Assembly: GCA_964419545.1 (NCBI GenBank)
Contig: CAYQQU010000003.1
Span: 97,226-161,225 of the forward strand
Direction: 5' to 3'
Length of the DNA: 64,000 nt
Source: CAYQQU01 sp964419545
GTDB lineage: Bacteria; Bacteroidota; Bacteroidia; Chitinophagales; Saprospiraceae
Shown here piece by piece: positions 31,385-38,669 of this stretch. Every line of letters starts with the position of its first letter. Within the stretch, counting starts at the first letter, position 1. A program made the translations under genes and the position numbers. A model generated the notes under the pieces. It had not been told where the DNA came from, ran no database searches, and was given only the letters and a program-made list of their open reading frames with translations.

Positions 31385-32941
31385 TTACTCCTGGAAACGC
31401 ATGCGTCCCAGTTGAAAACTCCGACCGCTCTCGCCGTAGAGCAGCATTTCCCGTAGGCCGACCTGCCGGCACTGGGAAGGCCGCACCCGCAGGCCGGGCG
31501 ACCGTCCGGCGTAAAGGGGAAAGGTGCGCAGCCGCCCTGTCTTGCTGACTTCGGTGAGCGCGAGCACCGGCGATCTGTTGTGAAAAGGGTAGAGTTTATT
31601 GCGGCGTTGCGTTCCTTCGAAATTGTACTGGTTGTCGTTGAAAATAAAAAAAAGCCGGTCGCGAAAGATCGACATGGCGTAGGAGGAGTAGCGGCCGTTA
31701 TCGTTGCGCGTAACCTGTCGCTTCGGGATGCGTGCGGCCCATTCCACGGCGCCTCCCGGCTGGATGTTGATGATCACCACATCGTTGAAGTGATAAAAGT
31801 AATCGACCCGCAGCGTGCCGTCGATGGAGGGCGTAACGAAGTCGTCGAGGTAAGCCTGCTCGGCTACCAGCAGCCCGCCGCCGTCGGTGCGCAACACCAG
31901 GTCTTTCAGCCGGTACGCCCGCAAACGAGGGCCGCGGCGGTCGCCGGCCTGGGTTTCTTCTTTTACCTCTTCCCGCCGCCGGTCGGACATAAACTCGTTG
32001 ATAAAGTCGAAGTTAAATTCATCGAAACTCAATCCCGTCGCTTCGCCGCTCAGGGGATCGACCCGGAAGTAACAGGCGCCGCGGGACCGGCTTTCTCCGG
32101 GTCGGGCGAAGAAGCCGGAGCACACCAGGTCGCCCGCCTTCCCGATGCGGAAGGTGAGGTGGGTGATTTCGTAGCCTTGCGGGCGGATGGGGTAATCCCG
32201 TACGACGGCGCCGCCCTGCAGGTAAGCCAATATCCGGAAGCCTAAGGGGCGACCGTTCGCGGCGTATTGCCGGCCGAGGACGAACACATTGCCGCGGGCG
32301 TCGATGCGGTATTCCTGTACCCGCAGGCGGTATTCGCGCCCGGGCAGCTCGACGGAACGCTCCCAGATGGGACGGAAAGCGCTGTCGAAAACGCGCAGGT
32401 CAAAACGCGGCGGGATGCTGCGGTCGGATGGCAGCAGGCTGTATACGAGCACGTGGCTGCTGTCGGGGGCAAAAGCCAGGTCGAAGACGCCTTGTCGCTT
32501 TTTGTTCACGACCACCGTTTCGCCGATGGGCAGCAGCGCGCCTCTGGTGCGCAAACGGGCGCCGTCGATTTCCTGGGCGTAGATCGTCTTTTTCTGTGCG
32601 CGCTTGTCCGTTTCGGTAACCAGCCAAAAAAGGCGCCCCCGGAGGTCGAAAAGGTCGAAGGACGCCAGCCGGCGTCCGCCCGGGCGCAGGTCGAGCGGCC
32701 CCTCCCGACGGCGGCGCAGGTCGCGGTCGTAATACTGCAGGTAGGCCCGCTCTTTCGACAAAAAGGCGCGCGCTTTGTCGTGCAGCAGGTAAAAACCGCC
32801 GTCCGGCGCCAGCACCAGGCTTTTAAGCAGGGTCTTGCGGGGCAGCCGTTCCACCGCGCCCCAGGTGACGTCTACCGGGGGCTGACCCTGTGCGATGAGG
32901 CCGAATAACCAGCCGATTACTATACCGAGCCATCTTTTCAT
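31385..32941 (-). CDS. Secreted protein of unknown function, beta-propeller-like
   Basis: A 518-aa protein with an N-terminal signal peptide (MKRWLGIVIGWLFGLIAQGQ). The sequence is rich in beta strands and repeats patterns such as LVLAPDGGFYLLHD, FDLAFAPDSSHVLVYSLL and YRIDARGNVFVLGRQYA, which suggest a WD40-like or similar propeller without a recognisable enzyme motif. I do not recognise a named family. It is transcribed in the same direction as porD upstream (27-bp gap), so it may belong to the bamD-rpoZ-coaBC-porD operon and have an envelope role, but that is only context. Confidence 0.7.
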   Translation of the reverse strand: MKRWLGIVIGWLFGLIAQGQPPVDVTWGAVERLPRKTLLKSLVLAPDGGFYLLHDKARAFLSKERAYLQYYDRDLRRRREGPLDLRPGGRRLASFDLFDLRGRLFWLVTETDKRAQKKTIYAQEIDGARLRTRGALLPIGETVVVNKKRQGVFDLAFAPDSSHVLVYSLLPSDRSIPPRFDLRVFDSAFRPIWERSVELPGREYRLRVQEYRIDARGNVFVLGRQYAANGRPLGFRILAYLQGGAVVRDYPIRPQGYEITHLTFRIGKAGDLVCSGFFARPGESRSRGACYFRVDPLSGEATGLSFDEFNFDFINEFMSDRRREEVKEETQAGDRRGPRLRAYRLKDLVLRTDGGGLLVAEQAYLDDFVTPSIDGTLRVDYFYHFNDVVIINIQPGGAVEWAARIPKRQVTRNDNGRYSSYAMSIFRDRLFFIFNDNQYNFEGTQRRNKLYPFHNRSPVLALTEVSKTGRLRTFPLYAGRSPGLRVRPSQCRQVGLREMLLYGESGRSFQLGRMRFQE

Positions 32942-32968
32942 GCCGGTAAAGATACGAGATCATTCAGT

Positions 32969-33871
32969 CTATTTAATGCCCCGGTAGCGCGCCGCGTTGG
33001 TGGGGTCGACGCGGCTCATGATCTGGATGAATTTATTTTGTTCCGCGAGCGTGCCGGCCTTAAAGATTTCGGTGAGCTCGTTGCTTTTGGTGTTGATGAA
33101 CATCTGAATGATCATCGAGTTGGGATACGCCTGGTTGACGTCGCGGATATTTTCCAGGGCCTGCAGCATGACCGTGCGGGCGGCGGCGGGTTCTTCGGCG
33201 AAGATGTCGAGCGACTGCCGGTGGTAGTCGTACATGGCTTGCCGGTAAGGCCGCACCCGCGGGGAGAGGATGTTCTCGATCATCCAGAACCGGTTGAAGT
33301 TGCCGTCGAGCGATCGCCAGCCGCCGACGGAGTTGGCGGCGGCCTGAGGGACGGCGTTGACGATTTCCTGGGCGATCTGGAAGTACGTCTCGCCGCCGAA
33401 AGGCGAAAAGGAATCGTAGTCGAGCCCCAGGATGATGTAGATGTAGAAGGACAGCACCGCCGAGAGGTTGTCGTTGTATGCGTTGCGGCTGAAATAAAGC
33501 GGCTGGAACTGCTCGTAAGTAAAAGTCACTTCTTTGTCGATGTGGTTGAGCAGCGCCGTCTGATAGGTGCTATTGTATACGGGCCGGGACGACTGAATGG
33601 CCAGGTCGGCTCTGAACCGGGTCGGAGAGAGCTCATCGGTAATGGTGAGCAGGAGGTTGCCCGTGATGCGTTCTTCCGGTTTGTAGACGTCGTCGGTCCA
33701 TTTCTGGTTGTTGATGAACTCCGAGACGGTTTGTTCGAGCGTCTCGAAAACCGCCGGGTCCACGGTTTGCAGGCGCTGGATATTGATCTTGACGTTCAGG
33801 TTCAGCTCCTGGGCGTTGAGGCCGTGGAGCAGGGCGGTGGTCAGCAGCATACCCATCAGAAATCTCATCAT
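32969..33871 (-). CDS. porD: DUF4835 protein, type IX secretion component PorD
   Basis: A 300-aa protein with a signal peptide (MMRFLMGMLLTTALLHGLNAQ). The mature part begins ELNLNVKINIQRLQTVDPAVF and continues with FINNQKWTDDVYKPEERITGN and NDNLSAVLSFYIYIILGLDYDSFSPFGG (shown in parts), the hallmark segments of DUF4835, recorded as PorD in type IX secretion. Its exact biochemical job is unknown. The start codon overlaps the coaBC stop by 4 bp (33868-33871), as in the conserved Bacteroidota gene order bamD-rpoZ-coaBC-porD. Confidence 0.9.
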   Translation of the reverse strand: MMRFLMGMLLTTALLHGLNAQELNLNVKINIQRLQTVDPAVFETLEQTVSEFINNQKWTDDVYKPEERITGNLLLTITDELSPTRFRADLAIQSSRPVYNSTYQTALLNHIDKEVTFTYEQFQPLYFSRNAYNDNLSAVLSFYIYIILGLDYDSFSPFGGETYFQIAQEIVNAVPQAAANSVGGWRSLDGNFNRFWMIENILSPRVRPYRQAMYDYHRQSLDIFAEEPAAARTVMLQALENIRDVNQAYPNSMIIQMFINTKSNELTEIFKAGTLAEQNKFIQIMSRVDPTNAARYRGIK

Positions 33872-35124
33872 GCTTTTCCCGTTTTCGCTTTCGTATGATT
33901 AGCCTTTTTTAATAAATCGGTGACGGCGTCGAGGATGTCCTCGGCAACCTGTTGTTTAGTTTTTAACTCAAAACGCCGCGCCTTATTGTCCCGGCTGATG
34001 ATGGTGACGCGGTTGGTGTCGTGGCCGAAGCCGGCGCCTTCATCTTCCAGTGTATTGAGTACGATGAGGTCGAGGTTTTTCCGGTTGAGCTTATCGCGGG
34101 CGTTGGCTTCGGCCTGTTGCGTTTCGAGGGCGAAACCGACGGTGAGCTGGTCTTCGCGTTTTTCCCGGCCCAGTTCTGCCGCGATATCCGGGTTTTTCAC
34201 CATTTCGAAGGTCAGCGTATCGGTTGTTTTTTTGATCTTATGTTCGGCGACCTCCCGGGGCCGGTAGTCGGCGACGGCGGCCGACCAGATGGCGACGGCG
34301 CAGTGTGGGAAATGCTCGCGGGCTGCGGCGGACATCTCCCGGGCGGTGATCACCGGCAGGGTGGTGACGTTAGGGTGGGCGGGTCGGGCGGTGGCGGGCC
34401 CCAGCACCAGGATGACCTCGGCGCCCCGGCGTGCGGCGGCGTCGGCCAGGGCGACGCCCATTTTACCTGTAGAGCGATTGCCCACAAAGCGGACGGGATC
34501 GATGGGTTCGTGGGTCGGGCCGGCGGTGAGCAGCACCTTTTTTCCGGCCAGGTCGCCGGAGCGGGAAAAAAAGCGATCGAGGTGTTCGACGATGATTTCG
34601 GGTTCGGCCATGCGGCCTTCGCCGACCAGTCCGCTGGCCAGTTCCCCTTTTCCCACGGGAATGAGGTGGTTGCCGTAAGCTTGCAGGGAAGCGACATTGG
34701 CGTGGGTGGCGGGATGTCGCCACATGTCGAGATCCATGGCCGGCGCAAAAAAAACGGGACAGCGCGCCGAGAGGTAGACGGCTACGATGATGTTGTCGGC
34801 CAGGCCCGAAGCCAGCTTGGCGAGGGTGGTGGCCGTCAGCGGAGCGATGACGAAAGCGTCGGCCCAGAGCCCCAGTTCGACGTGGTTGTGCCAGCTGCTG
34901 TCGGAGCTGACTTCGGTGAAAACTTCGTGGCGCGACAGGGTAGCGAAGGTCAGAGGCGAAACGAAGCGCGCGGCGGCGGGCGTCATCAGCACTTTGACCG
35001 ACGCACCCGACCGGACCAGCAGGCGGGTGAGAAAGACCGCTTTGTAGGCCGCGATACTACCCGTGACGCCGAGTAGTATCTTGCGGCCTTCTAACGTCGG
35101 TCTAACTGCGTTTTCGTCTGCCAT
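33868..35124 (-). CDS. coaBC: Bifunctional phosphopantothenoylcysteine decarboxylase/synthetase
   Basis: A 418-aa fusion making 4'-phosphopantetheine for coenzyme A. The flavin-dependent decarboxylase half (residues 1-190) begins GRKILLGVTGSIAAYK, has the catalytic His in HNHVELGLWAD (about 81), the PAMDLDMW substrate clamp and the GEGRMAEP flap. The synthetase half (about 195-405) has GKKVLLTAGPTHEPIDPVR and KKTTDTLTFEMVKNPDI. Length is standard. It lies between rpoZ (25 bp away) and porD (4-bp overlap) in a single minus-strand operon. Confidence 0.95.
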   Translation of the reverse strand: MADENAVRPTLEGRKILLGVTGSIAAYKAVFLTRLLVRSGASVKVLMTPAAARFVSPLTFATLSRHEVFTEVSSDSSWHNHVELGLWADAFVIAPLTATTLAKLASGLADNIIVAVYLSARCPVFFAPAMDLDMWRHPATHANVASLQAYGNHLIPVGKGELASGLVGEGRMAEPEIIVEHLDRFFSRSGDLAGKKVLLTAGPTHEPIDPVRFVGNRSTGKMGVALADAAARRGAEVILVLGPATARPAHPNVTTLPVITAREMSAAAREHFPHCAVAIWSAAVADYRPREVAEHKIKKTTDTLTFEMVKNPDIAAELGREKREDQLTVGFALETQQAEANARDKLNRKNLDLIVLNTLEDEGAGFGHDTNRVTIISRDNKARRFELKTKQQVAEDILDAVTDLLKKANHTKAKTGKA

Positions 35125-35149
35125 AAGAAGTGAATGGACAGCAGCGGGA

Positions 35150-35494
35150 TCAATATTCGTCCTGCTCCTTCCGGTTGGTATGGCGGAAAGCCAGTTCGTC
35201 CTGCAGGTATTCCTCGGTGGCGATGATCGCCGGGTTGGGCAGGCGCTCGTAGAATTTGGAAATCTCGATCTGTTCTTTGTTCTCGCTGACCTCTTCGATG
35301 GTATCGGAAGAAACGGCGAACTCTTCCAGCTTCTGGTGCAATTCGTGTTTGATCTCGACGGCCAGTTGCTTGGAGCGTTTGGTGATGATCACCAGCGCTT
35401 CGTAGACGTTATTGGTAGAAGAGGCGAGAGAGTTGACGTCACGGGCTTTGACATTAGGATCCAGCCCTTGCACTTTGGTTTTGATATCCGACAT
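35150..35494 (-). CDS. rpoZ: RNA polymerase omega subunit
   Basis: A 114-aa omega/Rpb6-type protein of the form seen in Bacteroidota: ARDVNSLASSTNNVYEALVIITKRSKQL covers the beta'-binding core (residues about 17-44, quoted in two pieces: ARDVNSLASSTNNVYEA and LVIITKRSKQL), followed by a charged, helical tail. It helps assemble and stabilise RNA polymerase. The gene starts inside the 3' end of bamD (41-bp overlap) and precedes coaBC, as usual in this phylum. Confidence 0.88.
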   Translation of the reverse strand: MSDIKTKVQGLDPNVKARDVNSLASSTNNVYEALVIITKRSKQLAVEIKHELHQKLEEFAVSSDTIEEVSENKEQIEISKFYERLPNPAIIATEEYLQDELAFRHTNRKEQDEY

Positions 35495-36290
35495 TGTCGA
35501 GTTGATTTAATTTTTCTTTTGAATCTTCGAAAATCTTGGTTATTTCTTTGCGGTACTTATTTTCCGGATAGCGCTCCAGATATTCCGCCGCGCGGTTGTA
35601 GGTATCCCGGAAACGCTCGGGCTGTTTGTTGACGATGCTGTTGTCGGCCAGGTCGTAGGCAGATTTGATAATGAGATAGCGGATCTCTTCCACCTCATCG
35701 GTTTCCGGAAAATCCTTCAGCATATTTTCAAAAACCTGCACGGCGGCCTGGTAGTGCCGCAGGTTGTAGTAGAGTTTGCCTTCCTCGAACGCTTTTCGTT
35801 CCAGCTTTCCGCGCATCGCGTCGATCAGCCGGTTGCATTCCTCAACCCGGTCGCTGAGCGGATAGGTGTTGACGAAAAGTTGGAACCCTTCGATCGCTTT
35901 CTGCGTGTAGGTCTGGTCGAGCCGGTAGGAGGGAGAGAGCATGAAGTTGCTGTAGGCGGACATGAAATCGGACTCCTCCCGCAAGTCGCTCGTGCTGTAT
36001 GTCTGCGAAAAATTATCAAAATAATACGACGCCAGGATGTAACGCTCGAGGTAAAAATAGGTGTAGGCGTATTTGAAGTAGATGTCCTCCGCTTCCTTGC
36101 GCCCCCGGTAGGTGGAAATGATGAGTTCAAAAAGCGTTTGCGCTTTCTGGTACTCTTCCTCTTCGAAATATTTGTTGGCGGCCTGGTAAATGCGATCGAC
36201 ATCGCCGCTCAGGCGCACTTTCTCAAAAGCACTGCGGCAGGAGGCTGCCGTTAACGCGATCACCAGAACAAAAAATAGTCTCATTTTCAT
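35454..36290 (-). CDS. bamD: Outer-membrane assembly lipoprotein BamD
   Basis: A 278-aa lipoprotein with lipobox LTAASC near residue 18 and TPR-type repeats (DRIYQAANKYFEEEEYQKAQ, IYFKYAYTYFYLERYILASY). It is part of the BAM complex that folds outer-membrane beta-barrels. The ATG at 36290 is chosen because a perfect -7 box (TATTTTTG on the minus strand, 36298-36305) lies 8-15 bases upstream; a longer frame beginning at 36479 would run through that promoter and bury the signal peptide. The 3' end overlaps rpoZ. First gene of the bamD-rpoZ-coaBC-porD operon. Confidence 0.92.
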   Translation of the reverse strand: MKMRLFFVLVIALTAASCRSAFEKVRLSGDVDRIYQAANKYFEEEEYQKAQTLFELIISTYRGRKEAEDIYFKYAYTYFYLERYILASYYFDNFSQTYSTSDLREESDFMSAYSNFMLSPSYRLDQTYTQKAIEGFQLFVNTYPLSDRVEECNRLIDAMRGKLERKAFEEGKLYYNLRHYQAAVQVFENMLKDFPETDEVEEIRYLIIKSAYDLADNSIVNKQPERFRDTYNRAAEYLERYPENKYRKEITKIFEDSKEKLNQLDNVGYQNQSARAGS

Positions 36291-36297
36291 AAGTCTG

Positions 36298-36305
36298 CAA
36301 AAATA
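36298..36305 (-). promoter_or_regulatory. Bacteroidota -7 box of bamD
   Basis: The minus strand reads TATTTTTG, a perfect TAnnTTTG, ending 8 bases before the bamD ATG. The transcript would have almost no leader. No good -33 TTTG was found at the ideal distance. Confidence 0.6.
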
Positions 36306-36499
36306 CATTTTTTCCGCTTTTAGCACAACGCTATCCGGCAGCGGATATTGGGTTTCAAATTCCGGAAATGGAAAAAAGGAGGTCCGAATCGCCAAACGGG
36401 AACGGGCCATTCCCATAACAGAGAGGGCCGGAGGCGCTTTCGAGTTGGTTCGGCTCAAAAAACGAGCGGTAAAATCCAAATGTTTAATAATTTGGCAGG

Positions 36500-37435
36500 A
36501 TGAAGCGGCTGGAGGAATTTCGCGTTTATTACAATCATACCATTCACCCTGAGCTGTTGCGGCTCGAGCGGCGGCGCCTGCGCCTGGTTGCCCTCATGTC
36601 GGTCTCTTCCCTGATGCTCGTCGGGATCATCATCCTCGACATTTACATCAATTTATTTTTGGTGACGCTGCTCATCATCGTTTTTATCGTCATTTACATC
36701 GGCTATCTGCTGTATCAGATCCGGCGTTTTGTGCTCACCTTCAAGCCGCACGTGATGAACCTGATCCTCGATTTCATTGACGACGGGCTGAACTTCGACC
36801 AGAATACGCCGCTGGAGTACGACGCCAAACGGCCGATTGACAAGCAGCATTTTACCGACAGCCGGTTGTTTACGGACGATATCGCCTCGTATGAAGGCGA
36901 AGACTATATTCGCGGCAAGGTCGGCGAGATCCCGTTCGAGCTGAGCGAACTGAACGTACAGTCGATCTCGCCCGTGCTCAACGACCTCAACCTGGTGTTC
37001 AAAGGCATTTTCCTGCGCGCCACGTTCAATATAGCGCTGCTGGGGCAGGTCGTCGTCTGGCCCCGCAGCCGGCGGCCTTACCTGGTGCGGCCGATCAAGA
37101 AGCTGACCCGGGCCGGCGGCGTCAACGCAGACGATGAGATCATGACGCCGGCCTTCCGGGAGCGTTTTATGACCTACGCGATGCCCGACACGCACGTGGC
37201 CGGCATGCTGCCCGAACCCTTGCAGGAGGCTATCGTCCAGTATTGCCGGGAAGGCGACCGGGAAATCTTCTTTTCTTTTCTGAATTCACAAATTTATATC
37301 GCCGTTTCTGAACCAAAAGATATCCTGGAACCTTTTATATTCCAATCGATTTTGAGTTTTGAAATGGTGCGAGAGTTTTTTGAGGACATTAGTCTGCTCA
37401 TTCGCATCGTCGAAGAATTTGATCGGACGCACTGA
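36500..37435 (+). CDS. DUF3137 membrane protein
   Basis: A 311-aa protein with two membrane helices at about 30-75 (LVALMSVSSLMLVGIIILDI and the following hydrophobic stretch) and a cytoplasmic C-terminal domain. The segment FKGIFLRATFN and the ending of about 120 residues match the DUF3137 family, whose function is unknown. It is divergent from bamD and 36 bp upstream of the TraB/GumN gene, so it probably forms a short operon with it and the small membrane protein at 38410. Confidence 0.75.
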   Translation: MKRLEEFRVYYNHTIHPELLRLERRRLRLVALMSVSSLMLVGIIILDIYINLFLVTLLIIVFIVIYIGYLLYQIRRFVLTFKPHVMNLILDFIDDGLNFDQNTPLEYDAKRPIDKQHFTDSRLFTDDIASYEGEDYIRGKVGEIPFELSELNVQSISPVLNDLNLVFKGIFLRATFNIALLGQVVVWPRSRRPYLVRPIKKLTRAGGVNADDEIMTPAFRERFMTYAMPDTHVAGMLPEPLQEAIVQYCREGDREIFFSFLNSQIYIAVSEPKDILEPFIFQSILSFEMVREFFEDISLLIRIVEEFDRTH

Positions 37436-37471
37436 GTATTTTTCTTTTCGACAACAAATGATGCACAAAAA

Positions 37472-38383
37472 ATGAAGATGCGACTTTTGCTTTTCCTGCT
37501 GGTTACTTTTACCGGCTTCACGGCCCTGGCGCAGCCTACGAGCCAGGCCCCCGATAAAACCGAAAATTCCCTGCTCTGGAAGATCACCGGCAAGGAGCTG
37601 ACCGAACCTTCCTACCTTTTCGGCACCATCCACATGATCAACAAGAAGGATTTCTTTTTTACACCGGTTATGGAGCGGTCGTTCTCCGACAGCCGCCGCG
37701 TCGTTTTCGAGATCGATATGGAGGATATGACCGATATGGCGGCCATGATGCCGGTGATGATGAAAGCGTTTATGGCCGACGGCGCCACGCTTTCCGATTT
37801 GCTCAGTGATGAAGATTACGAAATCGTGTCGGCGCATTTCGAGAAAATGGGCCTGCCCATGGTTTTCATGGAACGCATCAAACCGATGTTCCTCTCCGCC
37901 CTGACTTCGGAGGACGCCCTGAGTTTCACGAAGGACACTTCGAGTATCATGTCCTACGAAATGGAGCTCACCCGGATGGCGAAGATGGAAGAAAAGCCGA
38001 TCGACGGGCTGGAAACGGCCGAGTTCCAGATGAGTATGTTCGACAGCATCCCCTACGATGTACAGGCCCGCATGCTGGTAGACGGCATCAAGAACAACGA
38101 TGAGCCCGATAGCCAGCTCGATCAGCTGGTCGAACTCTATAAAGCCCAGGACCTCTACGGCCTGCAGGCGCTGATGGCCGAAGATCCCGAAGGCCTCGGC
38201 AAATACAACGAACTGCTGCTGGAGCGCCGCAACCGCAACTGGATCCCCATCATGGAAAAAATGATGACGGAAGGCCCCACTTTCTTTGCCGTAGGCGCCG
38301 GCCACCTCGGCGGAGAAGCCGGCGTGATCGCCCTGCTCCGCGAAGAGGGGTACACGCTGACGCCGGTGCGGGAGGAAAATTAA
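37472..38383 (+). CDS. TraB/GumN-family exported protein
   Basis: A 303-aa protein with signal peptide (MKMRLLLFLLVTFTGFTALAQ). The family core is clear: LFGTIHMINKKDFFF with the conserved GxxH, VFEIDMED, then GLETAEFQMSMFDSIP and the C-terminal FFAVGAGHLGGEAGVIALL. Members are related to TIKI metalloproteases and PrgY; an extracytoplasmic peptidase role is likely but not proven for this branch. Methionine-rich segments (DMTDMAAMMPVMMKAFM) are notable. It lies 26 bp before a small membrane protein gene. Confidence 0.85.
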   Translation: MKMRLLLFLLVTFTGFTALAQPTSQAPDKTENSLLWKITGKELTEPSYLFGTIHMINKKDFFFTPVMERSFSDSRRVVFEIDMEDMTDMAAMMPVMMKAFMADGATLSDLLSDEDYEIVSAHFEKMGLPMVFMERIKPMFLSALTSEDALSFTKDTSSIMSYEMELTRMAKMEEKPIDGLETAEFQMSMFDSIPYDVQARMLVDGIKNNDEPDSQLDQLVELYKAQDLYGLQALMAEDPEGLGKYNELLLERRNRNWIPIMEKMMTEGPTFFAVGAGHLGGEAGVIALLREEGYTLTPVREEN

Positions 38384-38409
38384 TACCAATCATCAACCAA
38401 ATAACCATC

Positions 38410-38613
38410 ATGCCTTACAAGTCTGTCACCGTCTGGATCTTCGTGCTGCTCATGCTCATCGTCGCCTTTATGTTCCTTTATCCGTCGCCGGTGATGATCG
38501 GGATCGGCCTCATCGGCCTGCCTCTGATGATCCTGGTGCAGACGCTGGTGATCCTGCTGGCGCCGGAAGAGAGCGACCGTCAGTTTTCGGATGATCAGTG
38601 GTATGACCGGTAA
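38410..38613 (+). CDS. Small membrane protein, unknown function
   Basis: A 67-aa protein with two hydrophobic helices (VTVWIFVLLMLIVAFMFLYP and IGIGLIGLPLMILVQTLVIL) and a charged tail, EESDRQFSDDQWYDR. I do not recognise a family. It starts 26 bp after the TraB/GumN gene, with a strong terminator hairpin right after it, so it is the end of that operon. The good coding frame, hydrophobic periodicity and operon position support it being real. Confidence 0.7.
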   Translation: MPYKSVTVWIFVLLMLIVAFMFLYPSPVMIGIGLIGLPLMILVQTLVILLAPEESDRQFSDDQWYDR

Positions 38614-38624
38614 TCCGGATTAAC

Positions 38625-38659
38625 TCCGGGTGCAGCTTCAAAGCTGCGCCCGGAGTTAA
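38625..38659. terminator. Bidirectional hairpin terminator
   Basis: aactccgggtgcagctt pairs with agctgcgcccggagtt around a short loop, about 15 bp of stem, between the convergent small membrane protein and PorW/SprE genes. It lacks a long U-tract on either side. Confidence 0.65.
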
Positions 38660-38669
38660 CCAAACTGTC

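Noticed and set aside
36291..36479. Longer N-terminus for BamD beginning at 36479
   Set aside because: It would put 63 residues before the lipoprotein signal and run through a perfect -7 promoter box.
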